Below are positions 20,339-33,329 of a stretch of 64,000 bases of DNA, piece by piece. This DNA comes from Ampelocalamus luodianensis (lineage: Eukaryota > Streptophyta > Magnoliopsida > Poales > Poaceae): assembly GCA_036346255.1 (NCBI GenBank), contig CM070636.1, positions 22,575,539 to 22,639,538 of the forward strand, in the 5' to 3' direction. The translations under genes were made by a program, and so were the position numbers. Below the pieces are notes generated by a model. That model had not been told where the DNA came from, ran no database searches, and worked only from the letters and a program-made list of their open reading frames with translations. Each line of letters opens with the position of its first letter. Positions within the stretch are counted from its first letter, which is position 1.

Positions 20339-22315
20339 GGCCCTCTTTGTTTAGACTTTTTATCTGGCTTAAAAGTAAAAAAGCCTAAGTCTAAACAAAA
20401 GGGGTGCTTTTTTGTTCGGTTTATAATAAGTTTAAGTTAATTTAAGCCTAAAAGCCATAAGCCAGGGGAGAGGTGCTTTTTTTTGACTTTTGCGAATATA
20501 ATATATGTTTGCCACCGAACTTCATTAAAATTACCCTCAAATTGCCATCGTATATAAATATAATTTGTTTCTCTTTTTCCCTCGAATCCTTCCCCAACCC
20601 GACGCCTGCCTGGTGCTCCCTCCCGCCGCCTCCCCTCTCGTCGCCTCCCACGCCCGCCTCCTCCTCCTCCCCAACGCCGCCATCTCCCCTCCCCTCCCGT
20701 CGCCTCCCACACCCGCCTCCTCCCCCCAACGCCGCCGCCTCTCCTCCACCCAACCCCGCCGCCTCCCCTCCCCATCCCCAACGCCGCCGCACCCTCTATC
20801 CCCACGCCGCCGCATCCCTTGCCCCGACGCCTGCCTAGTGCTCCCTCCCGACGCCTCCCCTCCCCTCTCGTCGCCTCCCACACCCGCCTCCTCCCCAACA
20901 CCGCGCCTCCTCCCCTCCGCCCCCCACCGCCTCCTCCCTCCCAACACCGCGCCTCCCCCCCCCGCCGCCTCCCACACTCGCCACCTCCCTCCCCAACGCC
21001 GCCTCCCCTCTCCTCCACCCAACCCCGCCTCCTCCCCATCCCCACGCCGCCTCCTATCCCCACGCCGCCGCATCCCTTGCCCCGACGCCACATCCCCAAC
21101 CCCGACGCCTCCCCTCCCCTCCCCATCCCCCTGAAGAGCAGTAGCAGTCTCTACCTGAAAGTAGCTAAGAGATGATACAGTGAAGTTATGACATGATCCT
21201 GAACTCAGGGCTTCTAAACTCATGCTTCTGTTAAATTATTATGACCATGATTGCTGGCAGAAACGTTTACTTTTGATTAGGTCTTAGGGTTTCCTAATGA
21301 TAGTTTCAACGCTGCTATGGCAGCAGTAGAACAAGATTGTGATTAGGTAGGTGATTTGCAACTGATGTAGTAACCATACCTTTTCTTTCTAGTTTCTAAT
21401 GCAATATTCCAAATGCTGGCCTATGGAGGCCCTTGTATGAGTTGAGTGGTGGAGGTACTGTCATGCCTCTGTTTGTTTGCCTCATTTATCAGTCATCATG
21501 CCGCCTGCTTTGCAAGAATCTTGCCTTCCCGATTTGGCAGTCACCAAAATACAGGGTGCTGTAATGTAAAGCATGAAGGCTATTGTTGAAGCAGGGAAAA
21601 CAGGTTGGCTCCTTTCTTTGTAATGAATCCCATGTCTGTGTGTCAAAGATAGAACTCCCTGTCTAAAATCTTTTGAGGAATACTGGGGACAGAAATTATG
21701 GAAGTGGTGTTTTGGAATGTGACCGACGAATCGATGTGTTATCATGTGTATGCATTTCCATTTTCCAGCTTGTTTCACTGAGCTCTGAAATGCATGAGTG
21801 CAGTGTTTATATAATTTTATCTTCTTTAGGACAAATTTGGATTGTAGTCCATAAGCATAAAACAATAGTTGTATTTCATTCACTGTTGTATTTAGTCTAG
21901 GTTCCATCCCTATCCGACTGGGAAATGTTTGTCAATAGGCGTAAATCAGTTTTTGGTGTGTTGCATGCTGTTCCAACTTAATTACAAAGGTTACAGGGCA
22001 CAGGGTCAATCAATTGTTCTTCTGCCCCTTCCTTTCCCCAACGGTACTCTGAAGTCTGAATCCGTATAATTGTCTGTAATAAACAGCAATTACTTGGTGC
22101 TAGCTACTACAGCAATTAACAAGGTCCTTTAAACCCTTAAGGGCATTTCAGACCTTTCATCCTTCACACACAACTCAATAAGCCAACATCCTACAAAAAG
22201 TCTGACTACCAAACAACAAAGTTTGGTTTAAAAGTTTAGAAGCTTATAAACTGATTAAACCAAAAAACTGGCTTTAAGTTATAAGCCAAAAAGCCAAAAC
22301 CTAAACAAAAAGGCC
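20339..22315. mobile_element. TIR transposon, 3-bp TSD TCC, no transposase
   Basis: The left end reads GGCCCTCTTTGTTTAGACTTTT; the right end in reverse reads GGCCTTTTTGTTTAGGTTTTGG. Subterminal 'gcttaaaagc' and 'ttataagcc' words are inverted at the two ends. TCC flanks both sides (20336-20338, 22316-22318). Long 'aagccaaaaagcc' ends with a 3-bp duplication are seen in PIF/Harbinger- and CACTA-type elements, so the superfamily is uncertain. The 1,977-bp interior holds a C-rich tract and an AT-rich part without a recognisable gene. Confidence 0.6.
20580..21135. repeat. C-rich degenerate tandem array (CGCCGCCTCCC type)
   Basis: About 550 bp consist of variants of 'cgccgcctcccctccccaac' and 'cacccgcctcctcc'. 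Every frame is open on both strands, giving P/S/T-rich or G/R-rich translations. These are compositional and I do not call them genes. Confidence 0.85.
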
Positions 22316-22318
22316 TCC

Positions 22319-22852
22319 AAAACCTTGGCTTCCCAAAGCCAACCACATGGCTACTAATGACTCCAGCGTTGCCTACGCTACACAGTGGATTGTGTACAAG
22401 TGATGGAATGGATGGTGGAGTGGTGGAATGGGATGATAATGGGTTGATGCGGTGTAGGGGGTATTTGTAGGATTCATGAGGTGTTTCGGCCGACGTATAT
22501 GTGCTTTGGCCGGAGCACTCCACGGGACATGGAGTAGTGGCGCGAATTGAGGCTTTGACTTGTTTCGGCCGACGAGGATATGCTTCCGCCGACACAACAT
22601 GTGGTTGGCCGATCACAACGACGTGAGTCTGATCGATGCAAATGGACGTGGATGACTTGCCATGCTTGGTCTTCAGTTGACGTGGACGATCACGATCACT
22701 TGCATTGGCGCGAAGAAATCCCATGAACGACCGCGCTTTAGCCGGAGAGGAACACTTCGACCGAAATACCAAGTCAAGTTGGACTTAGCCTCCAAGGTAT
22801 CTCGAGGTGGAATCCAATGTGCTCGGCCGACGGCCAGAACATATCTTTGCTC
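22319..22852. repeat. L2 segment with TCGGCCGA words
   Basis: TTTCGGCCGACG (near 22486), TTTCGGCCGACG (near 22563), TTGGCCGATC and CTCGGCCGACGG occur here at irregular spacing. There is no coding domain. The same words continue at 38881-39027 and 48444-48850, which supports joining these pieces as one older element. Confidence 0.6.
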
Positions 22853-23146
22853 TACTACTACAGAAAAACTCATCACAGACGGTTTAGAAACATCACCACA
22901 GATGATCTTCTGAACCGTCTGTGCTTATGGGTCAGTAATACCCTAAGGGCATTACAGACGGTTTTTGAACTGTATGTGATAACCCTTATCACAAATGGTT
23001 CTAAGTTAAGAAATGTTTGTGATAGTCTATTATCACAAACGATTCTTTCTTATCACAAACGGTTCTAAGCAATCAAAGAATGTAGATGAACCAAAGCAAG
23101 CCTATTTATGAGAACGAGAACACCATCGTGCAATAGACTTTGGTGT

Positions 23147-26100
23147 TGTGAGAGCTGCCGGCTATTTGGCTCGTAATACTTAACCATCCATTGGTCCTAG
23201 CATGACAAACCAAATGTCCTGCCCTCGATGTATTGTATACCCCCCAGGAGCGGTATACACACACCGTTCACAAAACAATATCAATATCAATATCAATGCC
23301 ATACAACAATATTTCATTACCGTAGTTACAAAAGGTTACAACAAAATTATCATAACTTCAGTTTCAGCAAAAATAAAAGTACTAAGAGTTGTAGCAAAAA
23401 CATAGCCATAAGATGGCACCAAAAGAAATGCCGACCGGTTTGCCCTTACCCACAAGGCAACCTGACCGGAAACCTCCAAGCTAGTCTTCTTGCACAAAGT
23501 CGGTATCACAATAGTCGATCCCTTGAGGATCAACCTCCTCTGCAACAATTAAGCAATGCAACTGAGTATAAAAACATACTCGCAAGACTTACGAATAATA
23601 AACATATACATAGCTACAAGCAAACTGAATCAAAGGAGAAGGCTATAGGGTTCATTTTCAGCACAAAGCAATATTTTATAACTGAATCAATAGTGTAATA
23701 GATTGAAGGCAATCTAACAAATCTGTTTTATTTGTTTAAATAACAGCGAGGCAATAATTATAAGCATAAATAACATCCTGTAGGTGACTTCCCAACAGCC
23801 ACCACAATATAGTACGAATTACCTATTCGTACCAACCGAAATCAAGTTTTATCGAAAATATTATAGTCTAATTCTTACGGGGCGTATCCAAGCGTGTCCA
23901 TAACCTAGGACGAGGCTATTCGAATAGTTTATACCCTGCAACTGCAGGGGTGTACAACTTTACCCATATGTCAGACTGCCTTTTCGCCATGTAATAGAGC
24001 ACACTTCCTTAGGTATGCTGGTAAGGCTAGGTCCTACGAAACGTTTTCCAATATTATGTATTAACTACGAGTCACCCGTATGGAATGGAAACTCCATACG
24101 TTGTGTCGGAGTCATTGTAAGGCCTCAGTCGACTACCCCTCGGGGTAAAGCCTCGGACAACTACAATACCCCTCGGTGTGGAGAACCTAGATAGAAACCC
24201 ACCATCACACACCCAATAACACAACACATTCCTTTTCACACACAACACACACAACCTCCTGCGACTCAGAGCTAACACACGCCAAAGTACTAAGTCAAGA
24301 GAGTTCTCATATGCCCTCATGTGGTTGCACGCACAAATGCTCGGTACGATGGCACAAGTAATTCGGTCCTAGTTGACTCAGGCACCAAGCACACACCCAA
24401 AAGCACACCATCTTACCAATGTGTCCAAGTCTAAATTATGTTGTTTTCAGTTTTAGTTTTTTCAAATACAATACATACATGAGTACCCCGACTCAAGTAT
24501 TTATATAGTGATGAATCATGACCATCACCGAGGCGATGATCCCCATACTACCGTCCTAAGCAGTGCTAAGCGACATCAACTCGCATACTAAATATAATGT
24601 GACTAGAGTCCATACATCGAGCTCTAAATCACAGCGAATATAAACCTAGGCTCGGTAGTAGAGGATGGATGTTTACCTACAGTTCATGTATCTATTAGGC
24701 TCACTATCGAGAAAATACTTGTCAACATAGCATGCGAACATACATATGAAATTAAAATATTAGCATGCAAATATAATAGGATCAATGTGCATCAAAGAAA
24801 AACTGCTTGCCTTGCTGGAGACAACTCTCTTGCTGCAGAGTATCACTCTTGTACTCAATAGAATCATCGGAACTTATCGAAAGAATCGAGAAGAAACAAT
24901 AAGAACGAATAACACCGAAAATACTCAAAAATTCAAAGTCATCCAAAATCATGAAATTTACACAGAAGGTAGAGCATGATTTTAAATGAATTTAGCAATA
25001 AAAATTAATCGATTTGGATGTTGCATGCAAAAGTTATGGCCAAAACAAAATCAGCTTTTGAATAAAATGCTGAAAAATTCATCTCGGTTACTGTTCATGC
25101 AAAAAATTTCTAGAGAGTTGGTGAACATGAAAATTTAATGGTAGACAGAGCATGACATTGTAAGAACAAAAAAAATTGGTTCACTTCATTTGGAGCTAAA
25201 ATTAATTTTTTATGATTTTTCAAAGTCATGAAAGTAGTGCACAAATCATATGCAAAACAAGATTTTCAGAGGCAGTAACATACCCAAAACCTATTCTACA
25301 TTAAAGTACAGTAACAGAGGATTCCAACAACCTTGAGTTTACTCAATTTGAAGTTCGTAAGTAAAAGCTATAGCCTAAACCATATCTGTCGGGAGAGAAA
25401 ATTCAACAGTAAGGGTTTGTCGGAAAGAGATTTTCGACGAGAGTTTTGACTACACGTTGTCGTAGAAGGAGAGTTTCGACTACACGTGGTCGTAGAAGGT
25501 TACCAAGTGGTCGTAAATTTGGTGGAACTGGTCGTAGATGACGGCAAGGTGGTTGTAGATTTGGTGCACAGAAAAATGCGCGGACCAAGGTTCATCGTGT
25601 GGCACTAGGGTCCATGGACCACTGGTTGAGGATTACTGTGCACTTGAATTCCTTGGGCTCACTTGTTAGCCAGACATTAGCGCATTAAAACCCGAATCTA
25701 CACAGTGATACACACTTACAACAACGATTAATGGCTAAGCAACAAGCTACAGTAACTGCCATCTCGTTCGACAACAGAGGAGCTCCGACCGTGAGCTTAC
25801 CACGGCCATCGCCGGTGACTCAGGCCATGGCGGTGCGGGTGAAAGCCCAAAACGGGATCCCTGGAGCTAGGCAAAGCTATTGGCACTAGTGGTGAGGACT
25901 AAGACGGCCTACAACGGCTGTGCAACGACGAGAGGCGGTGGTGAGTCACGGCCAACCGTGCATGTGCCACTATGGCTATGCGTAGGGAAAAAATAGTGCA
26001 CGCATGAGGACCTAGGAACTCCATGGAAGCTACCTGGGTGCCGAGGGAAGGACGAGCTAGTCGGAGGAGGCTTGTCGCCGTTGAACCAAAGCAGCGGCAG

Positions 26101-26555
26101 AGGCTTCACCGAGGGGAGCTCGACCTGATCAAAAAGAGAGAGAATGGGTGGCAGGTAAAGCTCAAGCGATGGCATGAGATGGTGCTAGAGCGAGGAATTG
26201 CTCAAAGACTCACTCTACCAGAGTTGGTGACGATGGAGGTGTTGCGGCTGGAAATGGGGAAACTTCGAGATTCACAAGCTCCTGTGATCCAATGGACAAA
26301 TAAGTTGAGGGGAAAAACTTCATACGCTAAGGGACACCTCACGATGCACCTAGGGAGAAGAATGTCTCACCGGAGTGGCAGTTGACACGGTGGAGCCTTG
26401 CGGACAGCGCACTGGAGCCGAAGGCGACAAGCTTTGAGTCCCAGGACCTACACACGAAGACAAGTGCTCAAAACAGTGCACAAATAGACGGTGAAGGAAA
26501 AGGGAGTAGGAGAAACAAAGCAGAGGAAGCTCATCTGAGAGAGTAGCTCGAGCAC
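23147..26555 (-). repeat. G3 3' LTR region
   Basis: 23147 to about 25350 aligns with 34214 to about 36345 of the 5' LTR with scattered substitutions and small indels. It includes the palindrome-hairpin module at 23904-23927. From 25360 on the two LTRs no longer match. The pol frame ends abruptly near 26555 (after VHDVFHV) and runs straight into LTR-like sequence, so the pol end, purine tract and LTR start are missing or replaced. The exact boundary is uncertain. Confidence 0.7.
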
Positions 26556-28735
26556 GTGGAAAACATCGTGTACTCCTGAAAGTGCAGTGGGTAGGTCCAA
26601 CTTGTAGGCCACAACTCCTTTCTCCTTGAGAATGCGGAAAGGTCCGACATAACGAGGAGCTAACTTGCCTTTGACGCCGAACCTTTGATTGCCCTTCAGG
26701 GGAGTTACTTTGAGATATATAAAATCATTTGCTTCAAAGCTCAACTCACGACGACGACGATCCGCATAGCTCTTTTGCCTTGATTAAGCCGTGCGCAATC
26801 GGTCTTGAATCAACTGAACTTGACTTTCGGCCTCATTGATCGAATCCGGACCAAAGAATGGCCTTTCACCGATCTCAGACCAATTCAACAGGATTCTACA
26901 TCTTCTCCTGTATAAAGCCTCAAATGGTGCCATGCTGAGACTAGCTTGAAAACTATTGTTGTAAGAGAACTCGGCAAATGACAAGCATTTTTCCTAATTC
27001 TTCCCATAGGAGAGAACACAAGCACGGAGCATGTCTTCCAATACCTGATTGACCCCTTTCCATTTGGCCTCCGGTTTGTGGATGATACGCTGTGCTAAAA
27101 GAGGTGGGTCCCTATAGCTTCTTGCAAACTATTCCAAAACCGGGAGGTAAAGAGTGTATTGCGATCTGAAACAATCGTCTTCGGTACCCCATGCAAACTC
27201 ACAATGCGGGATATGTAGAGGTCCGCCAAGTGACCTACACAAATCTTAGCCCGCACTGGCAGAAAATGTGCTACCTTTGTCAACCGACCAATGATGACCC
27301 AGATAGCATCTTTCCCGTTTGATGTACGAGGCAGACCCGTGATACCATGCCGATAGAATCTCACTTCCATTCAGGCACTTGCAAGGGTTGTAGCAAACCC
27401 ACTGGACGTTGATGCTTAGCCTTCATACGATGACATACATTGCACTCGGCAACGAACCTAGCGATCTCTCTTTTCATTCGGGTCGACCAAAATCTCTACT
27501 TGAGATCTTGATACATTTTTGTGGCTCCCGAATGAATGGACAAAGGAGATTCATGGGCTTCGCAGAGGATTAAATTCCGGAATTCAATGTTCTTCGGAAC
27601 AACGAGGTGTTGTCCGAACCACACAACACCATGGTTATTTTCTGAGAAGCACTTGGTTGTCCCGTTCTTAATGTTCTACTTGATTCGACCTACTCCTTTG
27701 TCTGACTGCTGAGCAGCCTTGATCTGATCTTCCAGGGTTGGATGCACGACCATGGCAGCGGAGAACTATGCTCAACCACTCCCAAGTTGAGCCGCTAAAA
27801 TTCTTCGTGAAGGGCAGGCTGTTACTCCTTGATCAACAAAGTATTACAATAAACTTTGCGACTGAGTGTGTCGGCAACAACATTAGCCTTGCCCAGATGA
27901 TATTAGAGACCTATGTCATAATCTTTGATCAACTCCAACATCTTCTTTGCCTAAGGTTTAGATCCAGTTGGGTGAAAATATATTTCAAACTCTTGTGGTC
28001 CGAATACACCTCGCAATGATTACCGATAAGGTAATATCGCCAAATCTTCAGTGCATGGACTACTGCAGCTAATTCCAAGTTATGTGTTGGATAATTGAGT
28101 TCATGATGTCTCAATTGTCTTGATGCATAGGCCACTACCTTGCCTTCTTGCATAAGAACACACCCGAGTCCTTGACGAGAAGCATCACAATATACATCGA
28201 AGCTTCGGTGGACATTGGGAAGGACGAGAACTGGAGCTGTGGTTAACATCTTCTTGAGTTCTTGGAAACTCTTCTCGCAACCAGCGGACCACTCAAATTT
28301 CTTCTCCTTCTTGAGCAACTCTGTCATCGGTTTCACGACTTTGGAGAAATTCTCGATAAAGTGACGATAGTATTCCGCTAAACCGAGAAAACTCCTCACG
28401 TAGGCCACTTACTTGGGCTGACCCCATGAGAGCACATCGCTGACCTTTCCAGGGTCCACGGCTATGCCTCCTGCTGAAAGTACATGGCCCAAGAATGCCA
28501 CTTCTTTCAACCAAAACTCACACTTAGTGAATTTTGCATAAAGGCGATGCTCACGTAGCTTTTCCAATACTAGCTGCATATGTTGGGCATGCTCCGCGTC
28601 ATCCTTCGAGTAGATAAGAATATCATCAATGAAGACCACCACAAACTTGTCCGAATACTCCATGAACACCATATTCATAAGATTCATGAACATGGTAGGA
28701 GCATTTATCAAGCCGAAGGACATGACGGTGTACTC
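26556..28735 (-). pseudogene. G3 pol: RT (second half), RNase H, integrase
   Basis: From 28735 down: VMSFGLINAP, then the RT catalytic box FVVVFIDDILIYS, LGHVLSAGGIAVDP, and the RNase H start FDVYCDASRQGLGCVL with YPTHNLELAAVVHALKIW (28220-28010). The integrase follows after broken frames. DAIWVIIGRLTKVAHFLPV near 27310 has G where the first catalytic Asp is expected; the second Asp is in VSDRNTLF; FAEFSYNNSFQASLSMAPFE is at 26980. The last readable part is the post-integrase LAPRYVGPFRILKE to VHDVFHV. At least four stops or frameshifts inactivate it. Upstream RT is at 32303-32400 beyond the solo LTR. Confidence 0.85.
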
Positions 28736-31700
28736 TGTAACGTCCCAAAATTTGGCTTTTCAAAAATCTTTTGAGTAGTTTAGGTCCCTGAAAAATTTTA
28801 CCAATTTTATTTGAATTAATAAAGCTTAATCTGGAATTTTTCTAAATTAAAAATATTTAATTTAACTAATATAAATATTAATTAAATAAAAACTTGTGTT
28901 ATTTGGTTTCCTTGTATTTCAAGGAATTTTTGGGTATTTTCTGAGTTTTTTTCGGATTTATTTGCTATTTATTTGATCTCCTTGATTTTCGGCCTTTTAT
29001 TTTAATGCCGAAAATCAGTATTTTCTCTCTCCTGTCACATGCTACAGTAAATCGTATGGTACTGTTCATTGTGAACCTCTAGCCGAACGCAGAGTCCAGA
29101 ACGTATACGTATTAGGCTGAAAACTTCAAAATTCCATATCTTCCTCCACGGTGCATATAAAAGCGAACGGTTTGCGCTCACGCGTCCGTCTTAATCTTCT
29201 CTTCCAATCCCCTAAATTGGTTTCCTCCAAACCGATCTATTTTCGTCGCAATCTCCAGAAAACCGAGCTCCAACCGAAGTTCTTCTCCGGCGAACTGCGC
29301 CTTCGTCCGACGTCCGCCGGCCGAACCGTCTGTGGCGTTGGCTTCGCGTCATTTCCCTCTACGTCATGGTTCCATCCACTTCACCCGAAGATCGCCGGAG
29401 CACCGTCGGCCATTAGAGCCAAACCGTGTTCATCGCGTTGCTCGCTTCCTCGGTGTGTTTTTCTAAAATCCTATCGCGTCTGGCTCGTCGTTTCCTTTCC
29501 GTTTTGCCCCTTCGCTGCTGCTACATCGCCTCCGGCCGCCGGCCACTCCGTGCGCACTATTCATGCATGTGCACTGTTCATACATGTACACTGTGCGTGC
29601 GTTTCTTCTTATTGCTTTCATGTGTTGCTTCCTTTGTTCTGTGGATCCCTGTTATACTCATCTGTTGGTCCCCCCTGCTAGTCATACTCTATGTTGATTC
29701 TCCTATGTTAATCCTTTTCCCTAATCCTTGCTCCCATCTTAGTGCCAAGAATTCATGCATCCATCTCCTTGCGCCATGAACCAGTCGCACATGCATGTCT
29801 TATGTAGTCTATTGCTTCATCCATCCAGTTCCTCTATGTTGATTCTTTTTTGTTAATCTTTCCTAGTTGATTCTATCTATAATCCTTTCTCTATTCTTTT
29901 GACTTGCCAACTCAGTGCCATCTCCAGCCACCATGTGTTAGGAAACAGCCAGCACAAGCTTTGCTCTGTAACGTTTCCCCTCCCTGTTGATCAGTAGACC
30001 CCACTTGCCATCCAATTAATTCAAGCCAAATATCTATCTCTCACTTCCATGTGGACCCTTTGCCATCCATACAGATATATCTATCTCTCTCTTACATGTA
30101 GACCCCATGTGTCATCAACCCAATTAAACACCCTATTTATTTCATCTCACTTACACGCGGGTCCCGTATGTCAGTCAACTCTTGGTCAAGCCTTGTCTAT
30201 GAGCTTGGTCCACCGTGGACTAGCATATCTCTGTGGACCCGGTCCATAGACCAGTGGCCCACATGTCAACCCCTAATCCTATTTTCGGGAATTAATTTAA
30301 TTCTTGAAAAATTCTTTTATTTTATTGGTCCCACTTGTCACTCTCTACCTTATTTCGGGAATTATTTTAATTCTAGAAATCCATAAATACCAGTCGGTCA
30401 TACCTATCATACACTCATTCTTTTTCTAATATTTTCGGAATAGAATATTCTGAGAATATTCCATATAGCTTTTTCATCATTTCATGTGAATTCGAATCTT
30501 CCGAGAGCCATATCTTCTTCATCTGAATTCCGATCGAACCCGTTCAAGTTTCTAAATTCATCTAAATTCAATATCTATCTTCCAGTACCATTCAATTTCA
30601 ATTTGGACTTTATTTGATTTGTATTTTGAATTTAGTTTGTTTTACGCTTTCTTTCTCGTTAGACGCCGAAGTCCCGGAATTGTCCGAAGGAGCTAGAGAT
30701 CAAGAAGGTAGAAGATTGAAGATTAAATAAAATCATCATTGCTATAGCAAGGCAAGTTATACCTTTGATCATATTGAATCCCAGTTTTCAAAATTACTTT
30801 GATTTAAATTATCGCATTTACTTTAAGTATTTATTTAAATACTTTTGGGTTTAGATATTAATCCAATTTGTTATATCCACTTTGTCTATTGTATGTCATA
30901 ATCTTTTGTCACCCTAAATTGGTTCATATTTAGTTGGTGCTATGGTATTACCAACGTGGGTTGGTTAGATGCGAGTACAATTGCTTAGCCATGCTACGAG
31001 TCTCACATCTCATGTAAGTTGCAAATATTAAATTTGACTAAGTGACTATGAAACTTTGTGTAAAACTGTGTGCTATGTGTTATTACTTCGTGATGGCATG
31101 TGTTGCACTAAAACCAACTGGGTGGTAAAGGATTTGGACTGGGGCAAGTGGTGGATACTGTGTGATATGGTGGACTTTGTGATGGGAAAGATAATCTTTG
31201 TGATTTAGTTAGAATATGGAAGTCTTGTCTTGGTCAATTAAGGACTTAACTTTGTGCGCCATTGAACTGAGCCTTACTGTACGACCACATGCCTGGTATG
31301 GGACGGGCCTAACTTAGTAGGTTATGGATTCTTGGCATTGATTACTCAGGTGGTAGGTTAGGCTATGGGTGGAGGTGTGTACTACAAGGTAGTCGCATCA
31401 CGGGGCGGTTCGCCGTGTCCCTGTCCAGCGGTGTGTGTTATGCCAAAGCGCTTCGTTTGGGTTGGCATAGCAGTTTGTAAGAACATCGGGAGTGTCAATG
31501 TTGAGATGAAGTTTCTGAACCGTTTTGTTATGATAAGTGCGGCCACACTGGTTATATCGTGTGGGTAAAGTGTACAACCTCTGCAGAGTGTTAAACAATC
31601 TATTCGAATAGCCGCGTCCGCGGTCATAGACATGCTCGGGGATTTCACACGAGGGGTAGATTTTCACAAAACAATTGGGAAGGGACAGCTGTGTGATTTA

Positions 31701-32302
31701 AGTCATATGGCTGTGTGAAAGAATTTGATTAGGCTATGTGTCTTTGTGAAAACAAATGTTAAATTAATATTGTCTATTTGTTTTAAATTATGCTTTCAAT
31801 CTATTATTTGTATTCAATTGCAAATGTTGCATTTCTGCAAAATAACCACAGAAGTCATTTCCTTTGAAATAAGCCTGCATCTATACATTGCATTCTGTGG
31901 TATGACTTGCGAGTACGGTTGTGTACTCACGCTTGTTGTAAAACTTGCGCCCAAACCTACAGAAATGGAGGAATTGTCAGTCAACAAGGTCTACTTCAAG
32001 GATCAAGAAGAACTAGGTCGCGCACCCCAGCCGATTGCCTGTGGGCATATGGATGGGCTTCACTGAAGTTATTCCATTTCGTTCCGCTGCAGCTTCATTG
32101 AGCTATTCGCCTTCTGAGGCATTAATTGTAAGCTTTGACCTTAAGGTCTTTACTCTGATATTTATTGTTATTTTCCTATTTATTAGTCATCTTTGTATAT
32201 GGAAATGATATTTCATCGATGTTGCCACTGTGTGCACTAGCATGATCCTGGACTAGTGCAGTATACACAGAGGGTCCAGAATTGTAATTTTGGGTCCCGA
32301 CA
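28736..32302 (+). repeat. Solo LTR, 3,567 bp, inside G3 RT (TSD TACTC)
   Basis: TACTC at 28731-28735 and 32303-32307 flanks a unit beginning TGTAACGTCCCAAAATT and ending AATTTTGGGTCCCGACA. The ends are imperfect inverted repeats of 17 bp with TG...CA. The G3 RT frame continues across when the unit and one flank are removed. No internal region, PBS or gene is present, so it is a solo LTR left by LTR-LTR recombination. It holds the palindrome-hairpin module at 31600-31623. A TATA-like CATATAAAAG lies at 29154-29163. Confidence 0.9.
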
Positions 32303-33329
32303 TACTCGTACAGTTCGTAACGAGTAGAAAAAGTCATCTTCGGAATACCTTCAGATCTGATCCTAACTTGATGATAACCCAATATCAAGTCTATCTTAGA
32401 AAATACACGAGCTGGGGGATGACCACGTCCTTGCCCTTGCACCTGCCCCGGATTAGGGCGAAGGGCTGCTCCAATCTTCTTAGAGCAAGTATTCTCATAG
32501 TGGCCCAAGCAAGTGATCTCAGTGGCTGGGTTGCGGAGGCCTACTTGCTGTCCCGTAGGTGCACATGGTTGATACCCGGCCTGTGGATGGCGAGGTACAG
32601 GTGTTGGGGTCTCGGTGGTGGTGGAACCTGAGGATGGGGCACCAGGGCTTGCCCGACGCGAGGATGGGAAAGGTTTGCCCCTGCTGATTTCTGGGCCTCC
32701 CACTTACGCTTGTGAGAGTCCACAAGCGCTCTCCCCTTGTGCTCCGCAACGATGGCCTTGTCGACCAATGTCTGGAAGTCGACAATAGATAGCTTGTCCT
32801 GCAGCTCCTCGGACAAGCCATCTATGAACTTCTCATGCTTGGCAGCGTCTGAGGACACATCCTCAGGAGCATACCAAGAAAGGTGGTTGAACTCATGAAG
32901 ATATTCAATCACCGACTTACGCCCTTGCTTGAGCACAAGAAACTCCTTCTTCAGTTTCATCACGTCGGCGGGGACGTGAGCCCGTCGGAAGGTAGTACGG
33001 AACGACTCCCATGTGATGGCTTGGCCAGCGGGTTGCATGGCGAGGAAGTTTTCCCACCATGAAATCGCTGCCCCCTGTAGTTGATGAGATGTGAAGAGTG
33101 CCATCTCATGCTCTTGGCACTGTGCAACGTCTAACTTCCTCTCGACGAGACGAAGCCAGTCGTCTGCGTCGAAGGAATCTTCTGACCGGGAGAAAGTAGG
33201 TGGTTGTGTGCAGAGGAATTCGGAGAGTCCTCCCCGCTGTTGTTTACCACCACTCCCTCCAGATCCAGAGGCACTAGAAAGAGCGGAGGTATTCTGTGCA
33301 ATAACCTCCAGGATCCTCATTTGATCCAT
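32303..33329 (-). pseudogene. G3 gag fused to RT
   Basis: The gag ATG is at 33329. The gag core shows DSFDADDWLRLVERKLD, WWENFLAMQ and ITWESFRTTFRRAHVP, then KQGRKSVIEYLHEFN and DGLSEELQDKL, as in gypsy gag (capsid). A frameshift near 32560 leads to a zinc-knuckle remnant (CLGHYENTCSKK). The same frame then passes from a Q/G-rich stretch directly into RT (RVFSKIDL, GYHQVRIRSEGIPKMTFSTR), ending at the solo LTR. The whole protease and the first part of RT are missing, so a roughly in-phase deletion joined gag to RT near 32405. Confidence 0.85.

Noticed and set aside
20437..21223. Long G/R-rich or P/S-rich frames on both strands
   Set aside because: They are translations of a CCGCCTCCC-type repeat array and are compositional.
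23228..23698. 156-residue forward frame, with a similar one at 34295-34738
   Set aside because: Both lie inside G3's LTRs at equivalent positions, antisense to the element, with no domain and different frameshifts; best read as chance frames in repeated DNA.
29151..29779. Forward frames of 176 and 117 residues in the solo LTR
   Set aside because: They are rich in F, S, L, C and R with no domain and sit inside an LTR; no codon signal stands out.
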